Shown here: positions 43,067 to 51,261 of the stretch, piece after piece | How the letters are laid out: every line of letters begins with the position of its first letter | Numbering within the stretch: the stretch's first letter is position 1 | From: Mucilaginibacter ginsenosidivorax | Lineage (GTDB): Bacteria > Bacteroidota > Bacteroidia > Sphingobacteriales > Sphingobacteriaceae | DNA: 64,000 nt | Direction of reading: 5' to 3' | Assembly: GCF_007971525.1 (NCBI RefSeq) | Contig: NZ_CP042437.1 | Location: 4,092,001 to 4,156,000 of the forward strand | Translations under genes and position numbers: made by a program | The notes under the pieces: model-generated | The model's database searches: none | What the model was told of the DNA's origin: nothing | The model's input: only the letters and a program-made list of their open reading frames with translations

Positions 43067-45328
43067 TTAAAAAAAGTAACCAAAATGCAGCAAAGCGGCA
43101 AATTTAGTGCCGGCGGTAAAGGCAATCCCATCAACAGGTGCCTGGTTTTTTAGCCGGGTAATAGTTTCAAACTGGGTTTCTTTCCACCTCACGTTAAACA
43201 GGTTATTAATGGTTAGGCCAATTTCGTATTTTGGCTGGGTATAGTTTAACACAAGGTCGTTTATAAAATAACCTTTAGCTGTAAGGGTGTAGTCGGCATT
43301 TGCGGGGCGGTCGCCAAGGTAGCGGTAGCGCAAGCTGCCGTTTAAGCCGTTTTTAAGCGTATAGGTTAACCCCCCTGTACTGCTCCAAACGGGCGCCAAA
43401 GGAATGTAATTTGCACCCGCCGGGTCATCGGGCGAGCGGCCATGGGCGTAATTTACATCTGCATCAAAATACAGTGAATTAAGCGGCTGGTAGCGGCCGG
43501 ATAGATCAAACCCAATGCGGCGGGTACGGCCGCTAAACGCTACCGAACCACCATCGCCTGCATATACATATTCCTTCTGCAGGTAGCTGTACCACAGGGC
43601 AGCATTAAACAACAGGTTTTTGGCCGGTTTAAATACGGTACCCGCATCTGCGCCGTAAGCAGCGGGCAGCGTTTGCAAACCACCCTGCGCTACTACCACC
43701 CGGGTATCATTGGAGTGAAAACCTTTGCCGGTTAATAAATAGAATTGGGTTTTATCATTAGCACGATAGTAAAAGTTGAGTTTGGGGCTGATTGTATTAT
43801 TATTGGCGGTATACACGCCAATGCCGTTAAGTGTAGTGTCGGTAGCCAGTTTATTGTTATACCGGTAATAAAACTGGTCGAACCTTAACCCGGCATTCAT
43901 CGAAAATTTTGAGCTGAACTGTAATGTTTCGCCCAGGTAGGCGCCGGCGCTCAGTTCGGTAATGTCACCCAGTTTAATCGGGCTGATGACCGTGAAATTA
44001 TTAACGGTATGGGATAGTTCCGAACCTTTGGTCATATCCAGCCGGGTATTGATACCCGCTTCGGTTGTTAGTTTGATATTGCCGATATAGCCTTCGTGCT
44101 GGTAACTGCCGTTGTAGCCGTACAAATTGCGGGCTTCCCGTTGCCGTATCTCATCGCCGTTAACGGTATCTGCCAGGTAAAATGTAAAGTTGGTGTGCAA
44201 ATCAAATTTATAACGCGAATAATAAAGCTGGTTTTTGACGATGTCGTGATTAGGTAGGGTGGTTAAAAGCTGGGCGTTTACGTTCGTTCGTGACGTTATC
44301 CCGCCCTCGTTGGGGTCAAGTGAGCCGTAAAAGCCGATAGTGCCATCGTTTACCGCGCTCTCCGGGATCTGGCCCGATGCTTTCCATTTGCTGTATAAAG
44401 TGGATGCGCTGATGGTAAGCCAGTTGTTGGCGTTCAATCTTCCGTGGTATTTGGTAAAAAAGTTAAAGCGTTTAAAATGCTGCGGGTTATCAAAATAACT
44501 GTCGCTGTACCGGTATTCAGAGGCCGCATACCACGATTGATTATTGGCTTTGGCTTTTTGGCCAAGCAGGTTAACCATGCCAAACATCCGGTAGGTGTTA
44601 AACTGCCCGCCTTCTACCTTGAACTGGTTAGCGGCAATGGTATTGGCTGTGTTAAAGTTTACAAAGCCGGTCACGGCCAGGTCGCCTTTCTCCACATTAT
44701 ACATCCCTTTTTGATAGGTTGTACTTTCTATCGTTTCGGGGATAATAAAATGGCTGTCGGCGTAACCCTGGCCATGTGCCTGCGAAACCATATTTACCGG
44801 CATATAATCAACGCTCAAATTGATATCGGTACCATGGTCATTATCAAAACCGCGCAAAAAAATCTGCTCGGCTTTACCGCCGCCCTGGTGCTGGCCAATA
44901 AATAGGCCCGGCACTATACGCAGCACTTCCTGTGAATTGGACACACCGCGGAGCTTAATATCGGTTTCGCTGATCGCCTTATAAGGGTTCGGGTTATCAG
45001 CGGTTATTACTACATCGGTTAACTGTGTAAGCCTGGGACTCAGGTCAATCAGCGGGCTCAGCTTAAGGTCGGCTATTAAAACAACTTTTTTTTGATAGCC
45101 AACAGCTGTAATAGTAACTGATTGCACTGCCGGCCCCACGTTCCGGTAAGCAAAGCGCCCTGTCTCGTCGGTAATGTCCGTTTTGTTTATGGGATTTAAA
45201 ATTACAGTAACACCATTAACCGGCATCCGGGTAGCGCTGTCGATAACGGTGCCCGAAATGTTTTTTTGCTGCGCGTATAACCTGCTTTTCAATAGTAATA
45301 TGCTTATAGCCAATATTTTAAATTTCAT
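43067..45328 (-). CDS. TonB-dependent receptor with carboxypeptidase-like N-terminal domain
   Basis: 753 residues from the ATG at 45328; the frame extends nine codons further but the signal peptide begins at MKFKILAISILLL. A CarboxypepD_reg-like domain (about 22-105, ISGTVIDSATRMPVNGVTVIL) precedes the plug (about 110-230, with LRGVSNSQEVLRIVPGLFIG and IFLRGFDNDHGTD) and a 22-strand barrel whose last strands read PKYEIGLTINNLFNVRWKE. It transports an unknown ligand across the outer membrane. No SusD-like partner is adjacent. It is divergent from a LytS/LytTR pair. Confidence 0.92.
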   Translation of the reverse strand: MKFKILAISILLLKSRLYAQQKNISGTVIDSATRMPVNGVTVILNPINKTDITDETGRFAYRNVGPAVQSVTITAVGYQKKVVLIADLKLSPLIDLSPRLTQLTDVVITADNPNPYKAISETDIKLRGVSNSQEVLRIVPGLFIGQHQGGGKAEQIFLRGFDNDHGTDINLSVDYMPVNMVSQAHGQGYADSHFIIPETIESTTYQKGMYNVEKGDLAVTGFVNFNTANTIAANQFKVEGGQFNTYRMFGMVNLLGQKAKANNQSWYAASEYRYSDSYFDNPQHFKRFNFFTKYHGRLNANNWLTISASTLYSKWKASGQIPESAVNDGTIGFYGSLDPNEGGITSRTNVNAQLLTTLPNHDIVKNQLYYSRYKFDLHTNFTFYLADTVNGDEIRQREARNLYGYNGSYQHEGYIGNIKLTTEAGINTRLDMTKGSELSHTVNNFTVISPIKLGDITELSAGAYLGETLQFSSKFSMNAGLRFDQFYYRYNNKLATDTTLNGIGVYTANNNTISPKLNFYYRANDKTQFYLLTGKGFHSNDTRVVVAQGGLQTLPAAYGADAGTVFKPAKNLLFNAALWYSYLQKEYVYAGDGGSVAFSGRTRRIGFDLSGRYQPLNSLYFDADVNYAHGRSPDDPAGANYIPLAPVWSSTGGLTYTLKNGLNGSLRYRYLGDRPANADYTLTAKGYFINDLVLNYTQPKYEIGLTINNLFNVRWKETQFETITRLKNQAPVDGIAFTAGTKFAALLHFGYFF

Positions 45329-45403
45329 ATTACAAATCGCGTACATATAAAGCAAAGGCTTCCCATTTTACCTTTTTTATCAAATTAAATCCTTGAAGCA
45401 GTA

Positions 45404-45434
45404 CAAAGGTAGCGGCATGCCGCCAACGCTCTAA
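45404..45434 (-). promoter_or_regulatory. TonB-receptor promoter with palindromic operator in spacer
   Basis: On the minus strand TTAG (45431-45434, three of four bases matching TTTG), a 19-nt spacer, then TACCTTTG (45404-45411), a full -7 match. The spacer contains the perfect palindrome GCGGCATGCCGC (45412-45423), placed where a bound regulator would block polymerase. Confidence 0.55.
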
Positions 45435-45439
45435 TTAGC

Positions 45440-45474
45440 ATTTTAAAAACTCCAATAATAGGTGTTTTTAAAAT
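45440..45474. repeat. Inverted repeat upstream of TonB promoter
   Basis: 14-bp arms (45440-45453 and 45461-45474) with one mismatch around the loop AATAATA. Core ATTTTAAAAAC/GTTTTTAAAAT. Confidence 0.6.
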
Positions 45475-45890
45475 ACAATGTAAACGTAGCGGCAATCTTC
45501 TGTTTACAACAGGGGGTATGGATGAATGCCCACTTTTTGGTGGTGAAAGGTTATTGTGGTTAAAAAAACGGTGTTTTTTAAGCATCCCATCAGCGCCTTA
45601 ACCAGTATTTATAGCAGGGCAAACACATCTGAATAGCTATGCACAGGTATTGGATGCTCCCCAACTGGGTACTCAGTTTAATGTTAATCATGATAAAATA
45701 TAAAATATTGATTATTAAGTATTTGTAAATATTTTATCTGAAATGTGTTAAGTTATGTTAACCCAGATAGATGCGTTTGCCCTGTGTTTATCGGTAGTTT
45801 TAAATTACGCATTTGCCATTTCATCTATACATTTAAGCCAGTCACCGATGTTTTCACTTTCTTGTGGAGGCTATTGTGTTACTTTAGGCT

Positions 45891-47039
45891 ATGTCACGAA
45901 TTAAAGCTATTTCTATTATCCTGCATGTTGCCGGCTGGGTAACCCTCATGGCCATTCCGCTTATTTTTCTGCATCGCGGCGGCAGTTTTGACGGTGACAT
46001 CACCCTGATGCAAAGCCCCGACTATTGGTTATTTGGATTTACTTTTATGGTGGTTTTTTACAGCAACGCCTACTTTTTTGTTCCGCGCCTGCTGCTCCAA
46101 AAAAAGCATGTTTTGTATGGGGCAGCTGTTTTTATCCTGTTCTTTGGCGTTTATTGTATCCGGCCGTTTGACCGCTTACTGCACATCAGGGAAAAAGAGG
46201 ATGATAGTCGCCCACCCTCCAAGCAGCCACCTTTAGATAGGCCGGGCAGCGAACATTTCCAGCCCGGAAGGCCGCCGGGGCCTGGGCAAAGTCCCAGTTT
46301 GTCAACCTTTCGCGACAGGCCTTTAAGCCGGTCGCCGTTTGGGCAGCCGCTTGATATCACCAGCTTTTTCATCTTTTTTACGGTAATAGCCCTCAGCACG
46401 GCCATTAAAACCATAAGAGAATGGCTGCTTACCGAGCAAAGAGCAGCCCGTGCTGAAGCAGACAGAGCCACTGCCGAACTTTCTTTTTTAAAAGCGCAAA
46501 TCAACCCACACTTTTTGTTCAATACCATGAACAATATCTATACGCTGGTTTTAACCCGCGACGATCATGCAGCCGACAGCGTTATGCGGCTTTCAAAAAT
46601 AATGCGATATGTTACCGAAGACATAACCGGGAATTTTGCCCCCCTGCAGCGTGAGGTTGATTGCATAGCCAGCTATATTGAACTGCAGCGCCTGCGCACT
46701 GGTGACCTCACTGTAGTTAATTTTAAGGTTGAAGGCGAGGTAGACGGAAAACAAATAGCGCCCCTGCTGCTCATGACCTTTATTGAAAATGTTTTCAAAT
46801 ACGGTGTAAGTAAACACGAAAGCACAACCATCCAAATTAAATTGCTTGCCGGCGAGACCACCCTGCAATTTTATTGTAAAAACCACATATTCGGTTTAAA
46901 TAACAGTGATAACCATAGCACCGGGATAGGCATCAAAAACACCTGCAAACGTTTAGATCATTTATATCCCGGCAGGTATGTATTAAATATCAGCAACGAT
47001 AACCAGGAGTACATTGTTCAGCTAACCTTACCAACTTAA
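45891..47039 (+). CDS. LytS-type sensor histidine kinase with proline-rich loop
   Basis: 382 residues. Membrane helices at about 8-27, 46-62, 74-90 and 156-173. Between helices 3 and 4 lies an unusual 45-residue proline-rich stretch (about 107-153, with RPPSKQPPLDRPG and GRPPGPGQSPS). The kinase part has H207 in INPHFLFNTMNN and an ATPase region ending STGIGIKNTCKRL. The partner response regulator starts 2 nt after the stop. The kinase gene is divergent from the TonB receptor gene. Confidence 0.92.
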   Translation: MSRIKAISIILHVAGWVTLMAIPLIFLHRGGSFDGDITLMQSPDYWLFGFTFMVVFYSNAYFFVPRLLLQKKHVLYGAAVFILFFGVYCIRPFDRLLHIREKEDDSRPPSKQPPLDRPGSEHFQPGRPPGPGQSPSLSTFRDRPLSRSPFGQPLDITSFFIFFTVIALSTAIKTIREWLLTEQRAARAEADRATAELSFLKAQINPHFLFNTMNNIYTLVLTRDDHAADSVMRLSKIMRYVTEDITGNFAPLQREVDCIASYIELQRLRTGDLTVVNFKVEGEVDGKQIAPLLLMTFIENVFKYGVSKHESTTIQIKLLAGETTLQFYCKNHIFGLNNSDNHSTGIGIKNTCKRLDHLYPGRYVLNISNDNQEYIVQLTLPT

Positions 47040-47041
47040 CC

Positions 47042-47743
47042 ATGACGCTTAAATGTATAGCCATTGATGATGAACCTTTAGCGTTACGGCTTATCACCGA
47101 ATATGTATCGCGGTTTCCCGCGCTGCAACTCGTCCGCACGTTTGAAGACGCAATTTCGGCGGCCGAATTCCTGAAAAACACCACCATCGACCTCCTTTTC
47201 CTGGATATCAACATGCCCGATATCTCGGGTATCGACCTCATGAGATCGCTAACGGTAAAGCCCATGGTTATTTTCACTACCTCATACCGCAAATACGCCT
47301 ACGATGGCTTTCAGCTGGAGGCCGTTGATTTTGTTGAAAAACCCCTGGAGCTTGATCGCTTTACCAGGGCCGTTGAAAAAGCGCTGGCCTATTACGAGTA
47401 TAAAAACCACGCAAATGGCAAACCGGATAATCCAAACGAAAGCCTGTACGTGAACTCCGAATACCGGGTGGTAAAGATAGACCTAAGCACCATCGAATAC
47501 ATTGAGAGCATGGAAAACTACATCCGCATCCATTTAACTAACGACAAGCCCGTACTTACCCAAATGCCATTAAAGGAGGCCCTAAAAAAACTGCCCCCCG
47601 ATAAATTTCAGCGCATTCACCGCAGCTACATCGTGCCGGTACATAAAATAAAATCCATCCAAAACCGCAAAGCCCGGCTAACAACTATTGAGCTGCCAGT
47701 GAGCGATGCTTACTATGAAACTATCCGGGCTTTGGTTAATTAG
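47042..47743 (+). CDS. LytTR response regulator
   Basis: 233 residues. Receiver domain with D9/D10, phosphoacceptor D55 in LLFLDINMPDISG and K in VDFVEKPLELDRF. LytTR DNA-binding domain about 130-232 (VNSEYRVVKIDLSTIEYIESMENYIRIH, then FQRIHRSYIVPVHKIKSIQN). Co-transcribed with the kinase 2 nt upstream. The palindromic operator in the TonB promoter nearby is a possible target, by position only. Confidence 0.94.
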   Translation: MTLKCIAIDDEPLALRLITEYVSRFPALQLVRTFEDAISAAEFLKNTTIDLLFLDINMPDISGIDLMRSLTVKPMVIFTTSYRKYAYDGFQLEAVDFVEKPLELDRFTRAVEKALAYYEYKNHANGKPDNPNESLYVNSEYRVVKIDLSTIEYIESMENYIRIHLTNDKPVLTQMPLKEALKKLPPDKFQRIHRSYIVPVHKIKSIQNRKARLTTIELPVSDAYYETIRALVN

Positions 47744-47866
47744 AAGTTTATATATGTCAATACGCCGAAATCCCAGTTGTGGGTTTCAAATGTTTTGTCT
47801 ATACACTGTCAATAAGCATCACCACGCAAATTTAGTGCTCGCAATAACAATGGTTGAGTAACCGCC

Positions 47867-48697
47867 CTACGCCAGCCCCTGCAAACTCATCACCGCCTGG
47901 TTTAAAAAGTTTGGAATCAGGGTTTGTTGGGTGTGGCTAATTTTATCAGGATCGGCAAGGTGGCTCAGCATTTCCTTATATTTTACGTCGCCATGTTCGT
48001 TAATTACCTCGTCTTTTTTGTCTTCTTTTAAAAGCAGGTTTTTCATGCCATTGGCGTCGGCTTCGGGATGAAACTGGGTAGCAAAGCAGTACTCGTCAAA
48101 ACGAATGGCCATCATGGCCCGTGGCAAATCAATGTGGGGTCGTTCTTTTTCGATAGCCACCAGCTGCATATTCAATTCTTTAAACCGGTTTTCGTTCGGA
48201 TTGATCACCTGCCAGCTTCTTGAATCAACCGCGTAAAATGGTTCGGCAAGGCCTTCAAACAAGGGTTCGGTTAAACCGGGCCCCGTTTTATTTACCGGCA
48301 ACACGCCAAATGAAGGCGAACGGCGCGTGTTGATATCCCCGAGCTCGTACTTGCGGCACATTAGCTGGAAAGAATGACAAACATAAAAAGCGTGCTTTTT
48401 ATCGGTAGTGTTGGATAGATTGTGGTCTTCGAGCCTGTCGGTCAGCCTGAAATACTTTTTTTCCCATTCTGTGCCTTCATGTAAAGGGCTACCCGGGCCC
48501 CCGCTTGATATGTAAATATCAAAATCAAGCCCCGGTACCTCGCATCCCCTGCGAACATCAAAAATTTTATAGTTGATATTTAAATCGTGTTTTGCCTTAT
48601 ATCTGTTTAAAATATCCTGGAAACCGCGCATCCCCTCATTAGCTATCCCATCATACAAATCAAGTATGGCTACTTTTATTTCCGGTTTCGTTGTCAT
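47867..48697 (-). CDS. Class I glutamine amidotransferase-like protein
   Basis: 276 residues. GATase1 fold with the catalytic triad C107 (FYVCHSFQLM), H210 and E212 (TQFHPEAD), and the glycine-rich IYISSGGPGSPLHEG turn at 61-75. It would release ammonia from glutamine for an amide-forming partner. It starts 7 nt after the stop of the carboxylate-amine ligase gene, so the two are surely co-expressed and may act together. The C-terminal 50 residues are a family-specific helical extension. No synthetase domain is fused, so the acceptor enzyme is inferred from neighbours. Confidence 0.85.
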   Translation of the reverse strand: MTTKPEIKVAILDLYDGIANEGMRGFQDILNRYKAKHDLNINYKIFDVRRGCEVPGLDFDIYISSGGPGSPLHEGTEWEKKYFRLTDRLEDHNLSNTTDKKHAFYVCHSFQLMCRKYELGDINTRRSPSFGVLPVNKTGPGLTEPLFEGLAEPFYAVDSRSWQVINPNENRFKELNMQLVAIEKERPHIDLPRAMMAIRFDEYCFATQFHPEADANGMKNLLLKEDKKDEVINEHGDVKYKEMLSHLADPDKISHTQQTLIPNFLNQAVMSLQGLA

Positions 48698-48704
48698 CCT
48701 GTCG

Positions 48705-49802
48705 TTATAGTCCTTTTAGTGTTTGCGATGTGATATAATCAACCACATCTGCAAAGTTATTATTTTGCTGGTAAATGGCCAGCTGCCTGTCGGCCCCGGT
48801 ACCGGTTTCAAGTATTTTGTGAACATATTGCAGGTCATCGCGCGAGCCGAGGTCGTCAACCACGTCGTCGACGAAATCAAGCAATTCCAAAACTAACGAC
48901 CGGGTGTTTACCTCCATCTCTTTACCAAAATCAATCATTTTGCCATCGATGCCGTAACGGGCGGCCCGCCATTTATTCTCGTTAATAAGCGCCCGTGAGT
49001 AGGTTATAAACTTCATATTTTGCTGCCGCAGCTTGTATAATTTGGCACACAACGCCTGGAAAAGCGCTGCAAACGCAATGGTTTCATCAACCAACATAGG
49101 GCAATCGCAAATGCGGAATTCGATGGTTTCGAAGAATGGGTGAACCCGGATATCCCACCAGATTTTTTTAGCGTTATCGATACAATTGGTTTTTACCAAT
49201 AGCTTGATATAGTTATCATACTCTTCAATGCTGCTGAAATAATCAGGAATACCGGTACGAGGAAATTTATCAAATACCTTGGTACGAAAAGATTTAAAGC
49301 CGGTATTTCGGCTTTCCCAAAAAGGCGAATTGGTTGATAGGGCATACACATGCGGCAAAAAATACCGCACCTGGTTGGCAATGTGGATAGCCATATCCCG
49401 CGATTGGATGCCCACATGTACGTGTAAACCAAAAATAAGGTTGGAGCGGGCAGCCTCCTGCATTTCATCTACAATCTCGAAATAACGTGGATGGTCTGTG
49501 ATGAGCTGATGTTGCCAATGCGAAAACGGGTGCGTTCCCGCTGCACCAATGCGCAAGCCAATGTCACCGGCAAGCATGGCCACCGTTGTGCGCAGTTTGC
49601 TTACCTCTTTACGGGCTTCGGTTGTATTATGGCAAATATGCGTGCCTACCTCCACAACCGCCTGGTGCATTTCGGCCTTCACCTGGTCTTCGTGGATTTT
49701 TTGCGCGCTATCTACAATTCTCTGCTCATGCGATTTTAGTTCCCTGGTTACGGGATCAATCACCATAAATTCTTCTTCAACACCTAAGGTAAACTTGTTC
49801 AT
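48705..49802 (-). CDS. Carboxylate-amine ligase, YbdK/GCS2 family
   Basis: 365 residues. Begins TLGVEEEFMVID, the glutamate-cysteine ligase 2 signature. Further landmarks are VEVGTHICHNTTEA, AAGTHPFSHW, FGLHVHVGI, IWWDIRVHPFFETIEFRICDCP and NKWRAARYGID. The family joins an amino acid carboxylate to an amine through an acyl phosphate; YbdK itself has weak gamma-glutamyl-cysteine ligase activity. The presence of an ATP-grasp enzyme, an amidotransferase and two esterases beside it suggests a pathway other than glutathione. Its upstream gap contains a 151-nt palindromic element. Confidence 0.9.
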   Translation of the reverse strand: MNKFTLGVEEEFMVIDPVTRELKSHEQRIVDSAQKIHEDQVKAEMHQAVVEVGTHICHNTTEARKEVSKLRTTVAMLAGDIGLRIGAAGTHPFSHWQHQLITDHPRYFEIVDEMQEAARSNLIFGLHVHVGIQSRDMAIHIANQVRYFLPHVYALSTNSPFWESRNTGFKSFRTKVFDKFPRTGIPDYFSSIEEYDNYIKLLVKTNCIDNAKKIWWDIRVHPFFETIEFRICDCPMLVDETIAFAALFQALCAKLYKLRQQNMKFITYSRALINENKWRAARYGIDGKMIDFGKEMEVNTRSLVLELLDFVDDVVDDLGSRDDLQYVHKILETGTGADRQLAIYQQNNNFADVVDYITSQTLKGL

Positions 49803-49880
49803 AATTGGTTAGGTTAAATACATTCAGTTCCCATCCTGAATGCTTTTATGTATTCGCTTCATTACTAATAAACAAATTTT

Positions 49881-50031
49881 CATTTCGAACGAACAAGGGC
49901 TGGCTTTGAGCGTTGGTGTGAGGAGAAATCTTATACGCCATGCAATTCATGGAACACCGTTGTATAGTATGGCGTATAAGATTTTTCGCTATCGCCCAAG
50001 AGATTGTTTCTCCTTGTACCTCGTCGAAATG
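49881..50031. mobile_element. MITE-like palindromic non-coding element
   Basis: A 151-nt non-coding element bounded by CATTTCGA (49881-49888) and its complement (50024-50031). Inside is a perfect 16-bp inverted repeat (49926-49941 and 49969-49984, arm start AAATCTTATACG) with a 27-nt loop. AGGAGAAA and TTTCTCCT flank it on either side. It starts 8 nt past the ATP-grasp stop codon and lies within what is otherwise one operon. Terminal inverted repeats, absence of coding capacity and a strong fold suit a MITE or REP-like dispersed element; target-site duplications are not obvious. Confidence 0.6.
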
Positions 50032-50039
50032 ACAAATGT

Positions 50040-51131
50040 TTATTTGGGGGCTTTCTTTAGCTCTTCCACTTTCTTCACCTTCACTGCTTTCTCTTTTTTT
50101 ACTTTCCCCTCTACCTCAATAGCATGGTCAACTTTGGCTACGGATACATCCGCCTTAGCCGGTTTTGCTTTCACACTCACCAGCGGAGTTTTAGCTGCCG
50201 ATGTTTTTACAAACTCGCCCCAGGTAAGGTTATCTAAACCATCCTTTTGTTTTTTTGCGCGTTCAATGGCATAGCTGGCAGCTGTTTCAACCACCCATTC
50301 AAAGTTGTCCTGGCCTACGCTGGTTACTTCGGCGTCGGGGGCGGGGTTACAAAAATCAATAGCGTAGGGGATACCATCGCGAATGGCAAATTCCACGGTA
50401 TTAAAATCGTAGCCTAAAAACTGGTTAAGTTTTATTACATAATCCTTAACAGTATCTAAAAGTTTTTTGGCTGCCGGAGCTTTGCCGTGCTCGTAACGCA
50501 GGTGGTGCGGGTTGCGCGGCTCGTATTGCATAATGCGTACGTGCTTGCCGCCAATGCAATAACAGCGGAAGTAATCGTCAAATACAACCTCTTCCTGCAG
50601 CATCATCACATACTGCTTAGTTTTGTTGTATTTATCAAAAAAGTCGTCTTTATCTTCCAGCTTATAAACCTCTTTCCAGCCGCCGCCATCAAAGGGCTTC
50701 ATATAAGCTGGGAAACCAACGTAGTTAAAAATACCATCCCAATCCAACGGGTAAGCCAGGTTGCGGAAAGATTTGTCGGTAGTATCATCGGGCAACTCTT
50801 TTGAAGGTAGTATCACCGTTTTAGGTACCGGTACGCCAATTTTAACGGCCAGCGCGTTGTTGAAAAACTTCTCATCAGCGCTCCACCAAAATGGATTATT
50901 AATAACCGCAGTACCACAAATGGCCGCGTTTTTTAATGCCGCCCGATAGAAGGGAACATCCTGCGAAATGCGATCGATAATAACAGCATAATCCAATGGT
51001 TCGGCCTGCATCACCTTATCAATACGTACAAATTCCGCCGATATGTTTTTCTCTGCTTTCTGGTTTATCCTATCCACAAAAGCTTGTGGGAACGAATTTT
51101 CCTGTCCGAATAAGATGCCTATTTTTTTCAT
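50040..51131 (-). CDS. ATP-grasp ligase (RimK-like) with basic tail
   Basis: 363 residues. ATP-grasp features: K145 in AYMKPFDGGGWKEVY, E180-E181 in MLQEEVVF for adenine binding, and the metal-binding run VEFAIRDGIPYAIDFCNP (E247, D259, N262). It would activate a carboxylate as acyl phosphate and join it to an amine. Residues from about 312 on are a low-complexity Lys/Ala/Val tail (KAKPAKADVSVAKVD, KVKKEKAVKVKKVEELKK), unusual for the family and possibly nucleic-acid or membrane binding. It lies between an esterase gene and the carboxylate-amine ligase gene, all on one strand. Confidence 0.85.
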   Translation of the reverse strand: MKKIGILFGQENSFPQAFVDRINQKAEKNISAEFVRIDKVMQAEPLDYAVIIDRISQDVPFYRAALKNAAICGTAVINNPFWWSADEKFFNNALAVKIGVPVPKTVILPSKELPDDTTDKSFRNLAYPLDWDGIFNYVGFPAYMKPFDGGGWKEVYKLEDKDDFFDKYNKTKQYVMMLQEEVVFDDYFRCYCIGGKHVRIMQYEPRNPHHLRYEHGKAPAAKKLLDTVKDYVIKLNQFLGYDFNTVEFAIRDGIPYAIDFCNPAPDAEVTSVGQDNFEWVVETAASYAIERAKKQKDGLDNLTWGEFVKTSAAKTPLVSVKAKPAKADVSVAKVDHAIEVEGKVKKEKAVKVKKVEELKKAPK

Positions 51132-51140
51132 AGTGTTGTT

Positions 51141-51175
51141 CAGTTTGCAGTTGCCGGTTTGCAGTTTGCATTTTT
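51141..51175 (-). repeat. Start-side heptad array (ATP-grasp gene)
   Basis: Five 7-nt units on the plus strand (CAGTTTG twice, CAGTTGC, CGGTTTG, CATTTTT), beginning 9 nt beyond the ATG at 51131. Confidence 0.65.
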
Positions 51176-51226
51176 AGGCTCCTGGCTGTTTTTATGTAGA
51201 TTTTAAGTTTTAGATTGTATTATTTT

Positions 51227-51261
51227 CTGTCTTGATTCCTGACTCTTAATTCTTGATTCTA
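51227..51261 (-). repeat. Stop-anchored AAGARTC heptad array (esterase gene)
   Basis: Five units on the minus strand: TAGAATC with the stop codon, AAGAATT, AAGAGTC, AGGAATC and AAGACAG. It differs at only two positions from the array behind the bactofilin gene. Confidence 0.8.

Larger units (their letters stand above)
45329..45890. other. Divergent control region
   Basis: 562 nt between the TonB receptor and sensor kinase genes. Contains the TonB promoter with a 12-bp palindrome in its spacer (45404-45434) and a 14-bp hairpin (45440-45474). Beyond about 45480 it is featureless to me; two short open frames there are not protein-like. Confidence 0.5.

Noticed and set aside
45745..45942. 65-codon open frame overlapping the start of the sensor kinase
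   Set aside because: It overlaps a well-supported gene in another frame and shows no domain.
49926..49984. Simple rho-independent terminator within the 49881 element
   Set aside because: The 16-bp arms are not GC-rich at the base, the loop is 27 nt, and the element has wider terminal repeats, so a dispersed element fits better; terminator activity is still possible.
2041..51261. CRISPR array as an explanation for the short repeats
   Set aside because: Units are 7-8 nt, contiguous and without unique spacers, and no cas gene is present.
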